From the NCBI RefSeq assembly GCF_029931775.1, contig NC_079325.1:21557461-21621460 (forward strand): a DNA stretch of 64,000 nucleotides, given 5' to 3'. Under the pieces are notes generated by a model. The model was not told where the DNA came from and did not search any database. It saw only the letters and a program-made list of their open reading frames with translations. Positions 29,311-38,924 of this stretch are shown here, piece after piece (position 1 is the stretch's first letter; every line of letters starts with the position of its first letter). The translations under genes and the position numbers were made by a program. Source of the stretch: Euleptes europaea (lineage: Eukaryota; Chordata; Lepidosauria; Squamata; Sphaerodactylidae).

Positions 29311-29944
29311 TCAGAGCATCACGCTAACAGCAACACAGTTATTGGTTGGGATGATCTTCTGTTTGAAGGTGAACATCTCTTTCAGCTCGCTCCGGAAGCG
29401 ATCGTGCAGCCAGGCGTAGAGGAACGGGTTACAGCAGGAGGAGCTCATTGCAAACCAGTGGCAGAGCAGCTGGATCAGGAGGAAGTAATCCTTGTTGATC
29501 AGGTTGATGTCTATGTCGCGGATGATGTTGAAGACATGGATGGGGAGCCAGCAGACGGCAAAAGCAGCCACCACCAGCACGAGCAGGCGGAAGATCTTCC
29601 TCTTCCGCACGCGGTCAAACTCCGTCTGGCTCTGCGTCGGGTGGCCGGGCACCACGCGGTTCTTTAGCTTGACGGTGATGCAGATGTACGAGAGGGAGAC
29701 GGCCGAGAGGGGCAGGATGTAAGTGATGATCAAGGCGCTGTAGGCATACGCCAGGCGCTCCTTCTCTTCCTCCATCCAGAACTCCTCACAGATGGCAAAG
29801 CCTTCCTTCTGGAACTCCACGTGGTAGGTGTGGACGATAGCCGGGGCCACCAGAGCACAGGAGAGCAACCAGATTCCACCTATGATGTACACGCAGGTAC
29901 TGAATGAGATGCGCTTCTTCAGAGGGTGCACAGTGGTGTAGTAT
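29311..29944 (-). CDS. PRLHR2: PRLHR2-type receptor, exon 2 (TM4 to C-terminus)
   Basis: Second coding exon of a prolactin-releasing-peptide receptor, a class A GPCR of the RFamide-receptor branch at the plasma membrane. The acceptor is CCTTTCCTCTCCAG|A and the first base completes Arg140 of DRY. It then reads YYTTVHPLKKR and TM4 with GGIWLLS. ECL2 has VHTYHVEF and Cys192, the partner of Cys115. TM6 has CWLPIHVFN and TM7 has CNPFLYAWLHDRFR (NPxxY form). The tail ends VAVSVML and then TGA. HTYHVE, CEEFW, KLKNRVVPG, TQSQ and LLCHWFAMSS match PRLHR family sequence as I recall it. Spliced length is 350 residues, close to mammalian PRLHR (about 370). Paralogue choice (PRLHR2 rather than PRLHR1) rests on the intron and the RAB11FIP1 neighbour. 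Confidence 0.9.
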
Positions 29945-30315
29945 CTGGAGAGGAAAGGATAATAGTGAGTGTGACATCTCTCTGCCGTGTTCCCTTTCAT
30001 GGTAGGGCCATTCTTGTTTGGCACGGTCCACTTACCTGTTACCCTGCCTTGTTATTACCTGTGTCCCAGTTATCACAATAATATTAATCAATGTTAGTAT
30101 TGAGATCTGATCTCTACGCATTGATCTGAAGGTCAGAATAGAGTTCTACTTGACCGTAACTTGTTTTTGTCTTATAATCATAACTCTGTCTTATAATCAT
30201 AACTCCTGTTTTATGTTTGGGTTTTTTTAAAGTATCAGATGCCAGACTGAGGCCTTCAAATTCTTCTCAGGCCCCAGCCTGTGATCATATGAAAAGTCAT
30301 AAAAAGGTGCATCTG

Positions 30316-31369
30316 TAGGGTTGCCAACCTCCAGGTACTAACAAAAAGAACAGCACAAGCTCCAATTTCAAAATACAAAATATATATATTCACAATCAAT
30401 GTTCAATAGTCAAAGGACTTGCACACCATATACACAAAATACAACTGTACCATAGATGTATAAAGAGTTCAAAACCAAAAGGTAAGTGGAAACATATCCA
30501 AATAGTCTTAATGGTTAAAAAAATTCAAACAGTCAATGGCTCATAGAAACCCCAAAGGTCTATTCCCAAAGATGGCAAGCACAAAGGAGAAGGCCTTTCT
30601 AGGATGGAACTCCAACAGTTGCAGGGGTTGATCATGCGCAGTAGAGGTGATAGAAGCAATTCCAATACCAGCAATGCTGCTCATGTGCAGTAACTGGTAG
30701 TTAGATCGTGCGCAATAGGAACTGCTGAAGGAACTCAGTTGCCCACAGCAGTGATCTTATTAGTGGAACCAATGTGTACATTGAGGAATCCTCAGTCATA
30801 CATAAATATCAAACAACCATGATGCAGAGGGTGCGCATGATCAACCCCTGCAACTGTTGGAGTTCCATCCTAGAAAGGCCTTCTCCTTTGTGCTTGCCAT
30901 CTTTGGGAATAGACCTTTGGGGTTTCTATGAGCCATTGACAGTTTGAATTTTTTGTAACCATTAAGACTATTTGGATATGTCTCCACTTACCTTTTGGTT
31001 TTGAACTCTTTATACATCCATGGTACAGTTGTATTTTGTGTATATGATATGCAAGTCCTTTGACTATTGAACATTGGTTGTGAATATATATATATTGTAT
31101 TTTGACATTGGAGCTTGTGCTGTTCTTCTTGTTTGTACTTACTGTTTTACAGCACTATTTGTAACTTGTTGTTGCAACCTCCAGGTACTAGCTGGAGATC
31201 TCCTGCTATTACAACTGATCTCCGGCCAATGGAGATCAATTCACCTGGAGAAAATGGCTGCTTTGGCAACTGGACTCTACGGCACTGAAGTCCCTCTCCA
31301 AACCCTGCCCTCCTCAGGCCCCGCCCCAAAAATCTCCAGGTATTTCCTGACCCTCAGCTGGCAACTCTA
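30316..31369 (+). mobile_element. hAT MITE split by an 834-bp fold-back
   Basis: Starts TAGGGTTGCCAACCTCCAGG and ends TGGCAACTCTA. Flanks TGCATCTG and TGCAGCTG match at seven of eight. The fold-back at 30341-31174 lies 25 bp inside its left end. Confidence 0.9.
30341..31174. repeat. Long fold-back element, about 296-bp arms
   Basis: The left arm (30346-30641) begins AAGAACAGCACAAGCTCC and the right arm (30830-31127) ends GGAGCTTGTGCTGTTCTT. The inner ends read GTTGCAGGGGTTGATCATGC and its complement. The spacer is about 190 bp. A 16-bp direct repeat CAACCTCCAGGTACTA (30325-30340, 31175-31190) flanks it. Family unknown; no frame of note. Confidence 0.88.
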
Positions 31370-31460
31370 TGCAGCTGGATATGTGCAATATGCCTTCCCA
31401 CTGACTAACCACAACTGGCCCACAATTGGATGAGGAAAGGGGGGGTCTATGTCATTATTC

Positions 31461-31527
31461 CCCATTGAAGTCCCTCTCTTCCCCAAACTCCACCCTCCTC
31501 AGGCTTCATCCCCAAAATCTCCAGATA
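31461..31527 (+). mobile_element. hAT MITE fragment
   Basis: TGAAGTCCCTCTCTTCCCC to AAAATCTCCAG matches only the middle of the family. Confidence 0.6.
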
Positions 31528-32158
31528 GCCTGCACATCACAATGACCATGAGCATAGGTATGATTGTCTTATGCTTCCCCTTCGCACAAGCATCCACCCC
31601 CTTGTGAAGCATTCACACTTTTGCACAACCATGCATGAAAAATTTCCAAAAGTGTGTGTGTGTGGAGGGGGAAGAGTTCATTTTTCAGGGGTTAAAATAT
31701 TCACAAAATGCTTCCCGTTTCCTCTCAACACTTTTAGAAAGCAGCCCTACTAAATAAAATGCAGGTACTCCAACCAACCTCTAGAGGTCGCATTGTATTA
31801 GGGTATGCATATGTGGACATCTCCGCCTGTTGCTGTTTTGATGCTCCCTGGCAGTCCACTGACTCATCTCATGCTTATATTAAAGGAAGAACTAAGTCCA
31901 TCACTGCATAGACAGGAAAAGCATACAAGGATCTATGGAAATGACAGCGTATTTCACAGCCATACGGTAATTGAAAGTATTCAGTGGTAGGCAGTTACAA
32001 CCTAAAAAATAGAGATAAAGGGGCATAAAACATGTTGACTTAGGGAGCAAACCAAGATCCGATCTAGTCCAACCCCCTGCTCACAATTGTCACCAGCTAG
32101 AAAAGTCCAGAAAGCCAACAAGCTGGGCATGAAGGCAACAGTCCTCCCCCATTATATG
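31528..32158. other. No gene seen
   Basis: No coding feature. A short antisense CR1 3' end piece (GATCTAGTCCAACCCCCTGC) lies at 32058-32080. Confidence 0.5.
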
Positions 32159-32361
32159 TAGGGTTGCCAGCTACAGGTTGGGAAATACCTGGAGATTTTG
32201 GGGGCAGAGCCTGAGGAGGGCAGGGTTTGGGGAGGGATTTCAATGCCATAGAATCCCATTGCCAAAGTGGCCATTTTCTCCAGGTGAACTGATCTCTATC
32301 GGCTGGAGATCAGTTGTAATAGCAGGAGATCTCCAACTAGTACCTGGAGGTTGCAACCCTA
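32159..32361 (-). mobile_element. hAT MITE (TAGGGTTGCCA family)
   Basis: TAGGGTTGCCAGCTACAGG to GGTTGCAACCCTA. Flanks ATTATATG and ATTATACG match at seven of eight. Confidence 0.92.
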
Positions 32362-32384
32362 ATTATACGGCACCAGCATCTGAC

Positions 32385-32945
32385 ATTCAGTTTGCCTAGG
32401 AATAGCTAGTGCAGAATGCTGAGGCTACACTGCTGGTTAGGGCCAACTACTGGGAGCATGTCACCCCAATATTATAGCAATTACACTGGCTACCGATCTG
32501 CTCCTGAGCCCAATTCAAAATGTTGGTTTTGTCCTTGAAAGGGTTTCTGAAGGACCATCTTCTCCCATATGTTCCTGCCCAGGAATTAAGATCACAGGGA
32601 GAGGCCCTCTTGACTGCTTCATCAACCAAAGAAGTTTATCTGGTGGGTACATAAGAGAGGGCCTTTTCAGTGGCAGCCCCACAATTATGGATCAGTCTCC
32701 CCAGGGAGATGCGCCTGGGCCCCTCACTCTTGATTTTTAGGAGGCAGCTGAAGACAGTTTTATTCAGGACAGTATTCTAGTTGTTGTGCCTATCAACACT
32801 TTTAAACTGTGATTTTTAATCATGGCCTTTTATGTGATTTGTGTATTTTTGTGTTTTATGTTCTTTTTACATTGTAAACTACCTTGAGGTCTGTAAGTGA
32901 GAAAGATGGCTAATAAATGTTTTAAACAAACAAACAAGCAAACCT
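32385..32945 (+). mobile_element. L2/CR1-clade LINE 3' end
   Basis: Contains TTACACTGGCTACCGATCTG, GCCCAATTCAAAATGTTGGT, GAGAGGGCCTTTTCAGTGGC and a 3' UTR ending TAAACTACCTTGAGG and AATAAATGTTTTAAAC. These are the usual landmarks of reptilian L2 tails. 5' truncated. Confidence 0.8.
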
Positions 32946-33162
32946 GGAAGGGCGGCTCCTCTTGCTTCCACTTGGGGGCCTTAATATCAGAAGGGTTGCC
33001 CAAACATTCTTCCTCCCTGAAAAAGAGCTCAACTTGAAAGCTCACTACTTTAACATATCCTAGATCAGAGGTCTTCAGCTCATGCACCGGCGGAAGCCAA
33101 CCTACTGGGTCACAAGCCCTTATAAAACTGCCCCTCTCTCTCTCTCTCATTGGTTTTAAGAG

Positions 33163-33362
33163 CCAGCGTGGTATAGAGGTTAAGAGCGGTGGACTCTAAT
33201 CTAAAGAACGGGGTTTGATTCCTCCCTCTTACACATGAGCGTCGGACTCTAATCTGATGAAACGGGTTTGTTTCCCTCACTCCTACACATGAAGCCTGCT
33301 GGGTGACCTTGGGCTAGTCACAGTTCTCTTAGAGCTCTCTCTGCTCCACCTAACTCATAAGA
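33163..33362 (+). mobile_element. CORE SINE, 3' truncated
   Basis: AGCGTGGTATAGAGGTTAAG head, GGGTTTGATTCC box B and CTGGGTGACCTTGGGCTAG core. It stops in the CTCCACCTAACTCA region. Confidence 0.82.
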
Positions 33363-34079
33363 TGCAATATACCCATTCGAAGCAGCAAATGTCTTGGGCT
33401 GGCTCAGAATACCAGTTTGAACTTCTCTGGATTCTTTGATATCACAAGAGATGCAATTCTACCCTTCTTTGGCTCTGATAGGGTTTGTTCCTGTAGCTGG
33501 CACGGCCTGTGTTTCACAACCCTTCTGGTTAACAAGTCGATTTGGTAATGTCACAATGAAATAACTTTTGGAGAGACGAATAGGATCAACGGTGGTCGGC
33601 TAATGATCGGCCCCCAGCCAATTCCAAGGCGAAACACAAAGGCCACTAAAGGTGCCAGGGAGCCTGACATGCATTAAATCAACCACGCTGCTCCCTCTGC
33701 TTTAATTTCATTAAAGTTCCATTTCTATACCATTTAATTAAACACAAACGGCTCGTCACGCATTGAAGCTATGGAAAGAAATTATACCTTTCCATCTCGG
33801 AACAGCCCCAATCCTTGGGAACTACAATTATCACATCAGAAGCTGAGTCACCCAATTAAGTCACGTGGTAAGGACGTATTGTGGGGGAATGAAATCACAG
33901 AGACTTTTCTTTTCCTTCAACCTGACAACTGGTATTACGCAGCGAGTTTTTGCTGGAATCCACACCTGCTCAAGGACCTCTTTCCACCTGGATTCATCTG
34001 CTGCAGAACATGAGTGGAGAATATTCACAGTCTGGGAATAGTGGCTGAGCGGCGTCTGGGCTGCAGATCAGCCTTGAAC
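33363..34079. other. Repeat-free intronic block
   Basis: No repeat or exon recognised. The part 33640-33770 is AT-rich and dense in TTTAATTT, ATTAAAG and ATTTAATTAAAC words, which resemble homeodomain-binding sites. It is a candidate conserved non-coding element, from composition only. Confidence 0.35.
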
Positions 34080-34294
34080 AATCTTCCCACTGCAGGACCA
34101 GGATCTGGGAGACCTAGGCTGAAAGCCCCATTCTGCCATGGAAGCTTGCTGGCTGACCTCGGGCCAATCATGTCGTCTGAGCCTAACCTACCTCATGGAG
34201 ATGTTGCTTAGATAACATGGAAGAGCAAAGTACAGTGTAAGCCACTTAGGGTTTCCATGGGGCAGGAAGGCGTGGTATAAATGAAGCAAATAAA
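34080..34294 (+). mobile_element. CORE SINE, diverged, 3' end used as MITE target
   Basis: GGACCAGGATCTGGGAGACC, TTGCTGGCTGACCTCGGGCC, CTACCTCATGGAGATGTTGC and GGCGTGGTATAAATGAAGC. A MITE follows, and CAAATAAA is duplicated around it. Confidence 0.7.
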
Positions 34295-34502
34295 TATGGT
34301 TGCCAACTGCCAGGTACTAGCTGGAGATCTCCTGCTAATACAATTTATCTCCAGCCGATAGAAATCAGATCACCTGGAGGAAATGGCCGCTTTGGCAATT
34401 GACTCTATGGCATTGAAGTCCCTCCCCTCTCCAACCCCTGTCCTCCTCAGGCTCCACCCCAAAATCCTCCCGCCAGTGGCGAAGAGGGACCTGGCAACCC
34501 TA
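34295..34502 (+). mobile_element. hAT MITE (TAGGGTTGCCA family)
   Basis: TATGGTTGCCAACTGCC to CCTGGCAACCCTA, with a perfect duplication CAAATAAA (34287-34294, 34503-34510). Confidence 0.95.
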
Positions 34503-34721
34503 CAAATAAATAAGAACCACTGTTCAGAACCACAGTGTTCCACTGCCCCACAAGTTGGTTCATAAGGTACATTTTGTCTCTGTGCCCTGCTCCCTGATTT
34601 CTTCTTGGTGAACCCATTGCAGGACAATGTCTGATATGAATTGAGATCTCCATAGATCCAGTCCTGCCAATCTCTGGTGATTTTTATTTTTTGCAATTGC
34701 AGTGATGCTTTTTCAGCAACC

Positions 34722-34806
34722 AGGGTTGGGGAGTGGTTAAAAAGTAGAATCTATACATTGAATGCAAAAAGTACCAGGTTTAATCTCTGGCATCTTCAGT
34801 TAGGCT
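34722..34806 (+). mobile_element. Degenerate tRNA-Ala SINE head
   Basis: GGGGAGTGGTTAAAAAGTAG and ACCAGGTTTAATCTCTGGC keep a box-B-like block and the CATCTTCAGTTA junction. Confidence 0.45.
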
Positions 34807-34880
34807 ACCATAATTAGCTCTGTGGGGAGTGGAGAGGTTCGGTACCTGTTATTCCACCACCCCTCGCCCCCAGACAGCTA

Positions 34881-35110
34881 AGCCCTGACCTGGATGGCCC
34901 AGGCTAGCCTGATCCCGTCAGATCTAAGAAGGTAAGCAGGGTCAGCCCTGGTTAGGATTTGGATGGGAGACCTCCAAGGAATACCAGAGTCATTATGCAG
35001 AGGAAGGCCAATGGCAAACCACCTCTGTTAGTCTCTTGCCTTGAAAACCTCATAAGGGGTCGCCATAAGTCAGTTGTGACTTGACAGGACTACACACAGA
35101 GACACATACA
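34881..35110 (+). mobile_element. 5S rRNA-derived SINE, complete
   Basis: GCCCTGACCTGGATGGCCC, CTGATCCCGTCAGATCTAAG, AAGCAGGGTCAGCCCTGG, then GGTCGCCATAAGTCAG and ACTTGACAGGACTACACAC. Same structure as 11477-11700. Confidence 0.88.
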
Positions 35111-35191
35111 CACAGAGCTAATCAAAGCTTTGGATTTGCATTTTAAATTCTGGAAGAGGCAAGGGAGAAAAGGGTTAGACATCTCATTCGG

Positions 35192-35452
35192 CAGCGTGGT
35201 ATAGTGGTTAAGAGCGCTGGCTTGGAGCGGTGGAGTCTGATCTGGAGAACCAGGTTTGATTCCCCACTACTACACATGAAGCCAGCTGGGTGACCTTGGG
35301 CTAGTCAAAGCTCTGTTAGAGCTCTCTCAGCCCCACCTGCCTCACAGGGTGTCTGTTGTGGGGAGGGGATGGGGAGGTGATTGTAAGCCGGTTTGAGTCT
35401 CCCTTAAGTGGTAGAGAAAGTCGGCATATAAAAACCAACTCTTCTTCTTCAA
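35192..35452 (+). mobile_element. MIR-like CORE SINE, full length
   Basis: CAGCGTGGTATAGTGGTTAA head, GGTTTGATTCCCC, CTGGGTGACCTTGGGCTAG, GTCGGCATATAAAAACC, (CTT)n tail. Confidence 0.9.
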
Positions 35453-36215
35453 CCTTTCCCTGATCTTGTGCCTTTAAGCAGCACTGTTAGTTGCATGAAA
35501 AATACCCCTTGGACAGCACTGTTTTTAAGGTTTGGACCTTGGCTGCCTGTTATCCTTTCCATTTGGGATTCAAACACTTGGCTACTAGAATTATGCTGTC
35601 ATGGAAACACAGCATCACCTCTCCTTGATTTTCTGCATCTGTGCCCAGCTTACCAAAGAAAGCAACTACATTCGGTTACCGGACCAATTTTTTTGCACAC
35701 ACGAAAAATATGGTATTAACTAACAGGCAGGGATAATACCTGGTACAATAGGGAGTCAAAGACACCTTTCTTTGATTGGTTGCTACAAAACTCATCCGCA
35801 AACCAAGACATGTCATTCTCCAGTCTCCTGCCGATCATTCAGCCCTTCCAGGATGGAGAACAGATATTAAATTAGTGCATTCACTAACTCAGTTGGCCAG
35901 AAGCTAAAAACGTGGTGAGAACTTGATGGTCTGGGACTGGAGAGAGCTAACAGTCAGGGGCAGAAAACAGAGGATATGCAAGGAACCAACAAACAGCATG
36001 AGTTTGCTGCCCAGTTGGAAGACAATGAGACAGAATCATCCGCTTGAGCTGTGTCATACTGTGATTTCCCTAGATCTGCTGAGATTAAAACCGTAGGCCA
36101 CTGTAAGAACAAAAAAAACCCGGAGAGAGATGGGGACATTTGCAATCCCTTTGCCCCAATCATTGGCTTAACTGACAGGTGGCTGGAACAGCATTATAAC
36201 AGGCCTTACGGACAT
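35453..36215. other. No gene seen
   Basis: Intronic sequence without recognised repeats or exons. Confidence 0.5.
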
Positions 36216-36504
36216 TTCAATGTACAGAAACTGTTATGTCAAACTAATATTCTACGGTCCAAATCTCCCTAAATCGTAGCTAGGGCCATACACCCACCAG
36301 TGAGTTCTGGCTCACAAAGTTTATGCTGGAATAAATGTTGTTAGTCTTTAAAGGGCCACAGGACTCCTGTTTTATTTTGCTATTAAATAACGCAGTTCAA
36401 ATTCTGAATCAAGGAAAGGCAGTTCCTAAGAATCCATGATATGCAAATCAAGAAAATTGTCATATAACATTTTTTCCTAGCAAGATGTAATGCAGTACCA
36501 TCAA
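36216..36504 (+). repeat. Unnamed interspersed repeat, copy 2
   Basis: Collinear with 14512-14755 but longer in the middle (GTTGTTAGTCTTTAAAGGGC, CCACAGGACTCCTGTTTTAT). It also carries the hammerhead-like GTGAG/CTCAC stem (36300-36320). Both copies contain ATCAAGG/ATCAAGA-AAATTGTCATATAAC near the right end. Confidence 0.65.
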
Positions 36505-36690
36505 TATGGTTGCCAACCTCCAGGGAGTAGCTGGAGATCTCCCACTATTACAACTGATCTCCAGCCGATAGAGATCAGTTCACCTGAAGAAAATGGCCGC
36601 TTTGGCCATTGGACTCTATGACATTGAAGTCCCTCCCCTCCCCAAACCCCGCCCTCCTCAGGCTCCACCCCCAAAATCTCCAGGTATAAG
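36505..36690 (+). mobile_element. hAT MITE, right end lost
   Basis: TATGGTTGCCAACCTCC to AAAATCTCCAGGTATAAG; the GGCAACCCTA end is absent. Confidence 0.8.
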
Positions 36691-36999
36691 ACCTGACCTG
36701 GTTGAGCCTACTTAGATTGTCAATATGCTTTGAGCAGGTCAGGAGCTTGAAGGGAAGGGGACAAATAAGGTGGGTGTTGAACAGAAGATGGATAGTAATG
36801 ATGGGAAGGGAACTAGGTGGATGACAGTAGGAACTTATGTCCATGTTGGGAACTTGGGACTGGAGGGAAAAGATGTAAGCAAAACTCACTGCAATGTGGC
36901 AGTCTAGTAATTGGGGACCCCAAATGTCTTCCCTTAGTGAAGAGGTAAGTGAAGCCTTTGGGTGTGGGTCATTCATGGGGGGAGACACTCAGAAGTTAC

Positions 37000-37418
37000 C
37001 TGTCCACTGCGATAGCTGTGAGGGTGAAGACAGACACATACACTGTCATGGGCTGCATCAGGAATACGAAATAGCACAGGAACTTGCCGAAGATCCACCC
37101 CTGGGGGTTGAAGGCATATGCCAGGGTAAAGGGGACGCAGGTGGTACACATCAGCATGTCCGAGAAGGCCAGGTTGCCAATGAAGAAGTTGGTAACGTTG
37201 TGCATTTTCTTGGTCTTGCAGATGACGTAGAGGAGGAGATAGTTGCCGAAGATTCCCACCAGCACCACTAAGGTGTAGCAGGGGATCAGAAGGGGTTTGA
37301 AAGACTGGATCAGCTGCACACCTGTAAACTGACTGCTGGAATTGGAGCTGTTCCGAAGCACGATTTCATAGGTGCTGCCATTGAATGGTCCATTGTCCCA
37401 ATGGCTGGCGCTATCCAT
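37000..37418 (-). CDS. PRLHR2: PRLHR2-type receptor, exon 1 (N-terminus to TM3)
   Basis: First coding exon: 139 codons plus AG of Arg140. An in-frame TGA lies two codons before the ATG, which fixes the start. The N-terminus has four N-glycosylation sequons (Asn13, 23, 26 and possibly 74, the last cytosolic and so unused). TM1 carries GIFGN (Asn59). TM2 carries NLAFSD (Asp87). [11 protein letters not shown] and GWIFGKFLC (Cys115, disulphide) follow, and TM3 leads into [22 protein letters not shown] and [13 protein letters not shown] are near-identical to PRLHR family sequence as I recall it. Ligands known for the family are PrRP and related RFamides such as C-RFa. Exon 1 ends at G|GTAACT. No TATA box was identified upstream (to the right); any 5' non-coding exon is unknown. 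Confidence 0.92.
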
Positions 37419-38344
37419 GAGTCATAAGCAACAGTGACTGATAGTAAACACAGATGGCAGTAATTGCAGTAGGACAAGTCTTCTGGATTCTACTCCGGAA
37501 TCACGGCCACATCACCATACCTTTGGAACCTGGCTTCCCTGTACAAGTGGACATGACAAATCCGTTTCTTTCATTCAGTCAGCGATAGAAAGCCAACATA
37601 ACAAGGGAGGTTGTTTAAGCCTAGGTCAGTTTGGGAAGGGTATCTACATTTCCCAGGGCAATGCATAATCGTGGGCCATCTTGTTTCTCTGGTGTTCACA
37701 GCTCAAATGTACATCCCTGAGGTAACATGTATTTCAAGGGCCATTTGTTTTACTCCCTGATACTCTTGCCACTACAACACACCCCTTTTCTGACGCTTTT
37801 CCATTTTCGTATGTTCTGCATTGGAAGCCTCTTCATAATTTTGGTTTTCCATCCAAAATGTCTATTACACGTCTTGCCGGGAAGTTAAAAAAAGATTGAA
37901 GGAATGAATTGCTCAACAGATGCCTGAGAAAACAGATGAAAAGGGAGTGTTAGAATGACAGACTCTGGTAAACAGTTTCCCCCTAAAGACCGGCAGTATG
38001 GAAAACAAGTTATGATGATGCCAAGTTCAGAGCAGACAGATTGTGATGTGAGATCTGGGATTCTGCTGAGAGCAGTCACAGTTGTGGAGGACAGGTTCCC
38101 AAATTGCTCTAAAGGCTGTCAGAGAAAAAATGTCTGCTAAAAAGAACCAGATTTAAAAAACAAAACCCAAAAAACATACCATTATAAACCCATCATGACA
38201 AGTACAGAGATTTGTTAGCATATGTAAGAAACAAACATTACAGTGTCTGATTCATTATGGGGTCCAGAGGGCACCTTGTTGTGGTTGCTCTCTCTTTGTT
38301 TTATCTGCTTCCTTACTTTGAGAATAAATGAGGGATGGAAATAC
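37419..38344. promoter_or_regulatory. Upstream region of PRLHR2, no clear motif
   Basis: About 0.9 kb that would hold the 5' UTR and promoter of PRLHR2 on the minus strand. It has no CpG island, unlike RAB11FIP1, which fits a tissue-restricted receptor. No recognisable repeat until 38345. Confidence 0.4.
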
Positions 38345-38500
38345 TGTGATCTGCTCCAAGCCCTCCGTTGGCCAAAGTTTGTACTTGGATGGGAGACCCC
38401 CAAGGAAGATAGGGGTTGCTATGCAGATGCTTATCTCTTGCCTCGAAAACTCCACCATGGTCCTGGGGTTGCTATGAGACGGTTGTAAGTTGATGACACA
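38345..38500 (+). mobile_element. 5S-derived SINE, old copy
   Basis: TTGTACTTGGATGGGAGACC and AAGGAAGATAGGGGTTGC keep the 5S C-box region. CTTGCCTCGAAAACTCC and GTTGCTATGAGACGG continue the body. Confidence 0.65.
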
Positions 38501-38685
38501 CAATTATGATGGTGAAACCAAATGCGGCTCTTATGAAATGTTGACATTAAAGGCTATTAGAGGTTACTAAATTAACTATTATGTGAAGAGATCGGCAGGC
38601 AAAGGTTTTTCTTGGTCTAAAGGACTTCTTTTGAATACGCACCTTACAGAAAGGCAACTGGTGGAGGTGAAGAGTGGCTAGTAAT

Positions 38686-38924
38686 TAGGGTTGCCAAGTC
38701 CCCCCTCCCCAGCCACTGGTGGGGGATGGAGAGTGGGGTTGCCAGATCCAGGTTGGGAAATTCCTGGAGATTAGGTAGCCTGGGGAGGGCAGGGACCTCA
38801 GTGGGGTACAATGCCGTAGAGTCCACCCTCCAAAGAATCCATTTTCTTCAGGGCAACTGATCTCTGGGGAATCAGCTGTAATTCTGGAACATCTCCAGGC
38901 CTCACTTGGAGGTTGGCAACCCTA
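38686..38924 (-). mobile_element. hAT MITE, double-ended form
   Basis: TAGGGTTGCCAAGTCCCC then a second start (GGGTTGCCAGATCCAGG) near 38738. It ends GGTTGGCAACCCTA. Same two-start layout as 24521-24773. Confidence 0.85.

Larger units (their letters stand above)
29945..36999 (-). other. PRLHR2: PRLHR2 intron (7,055 bp, phase 2)
   Basis: Donor GACAG|GTAACT and pyrimidine-rich acceptor CTTTCCTCTCCAG split the DRY arginine codon (AG|A). Most of the intron is repeats: several hAT MITEs, an 834-bp fold-back insertion, an L2-like LINE tail, CORE and 5S-derived SINEs. One 700-bp stretch (33363-34079) has no recognisable repeat and is rich in homeobox-like TAATTA/ATTAA words. Splicing is inferred from frame and consensus only. 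Confidence 0.88.

Noticed and set aside
29266-29722. Plus-strand frames over PRLHR2 exon 2
   Set aside because: Antisense shadows of the receptor exon.
36894-37271. 125-codon plus frame
   Set aside because: Antisense shadow of PRLHR2 exon 1 and its donor region.
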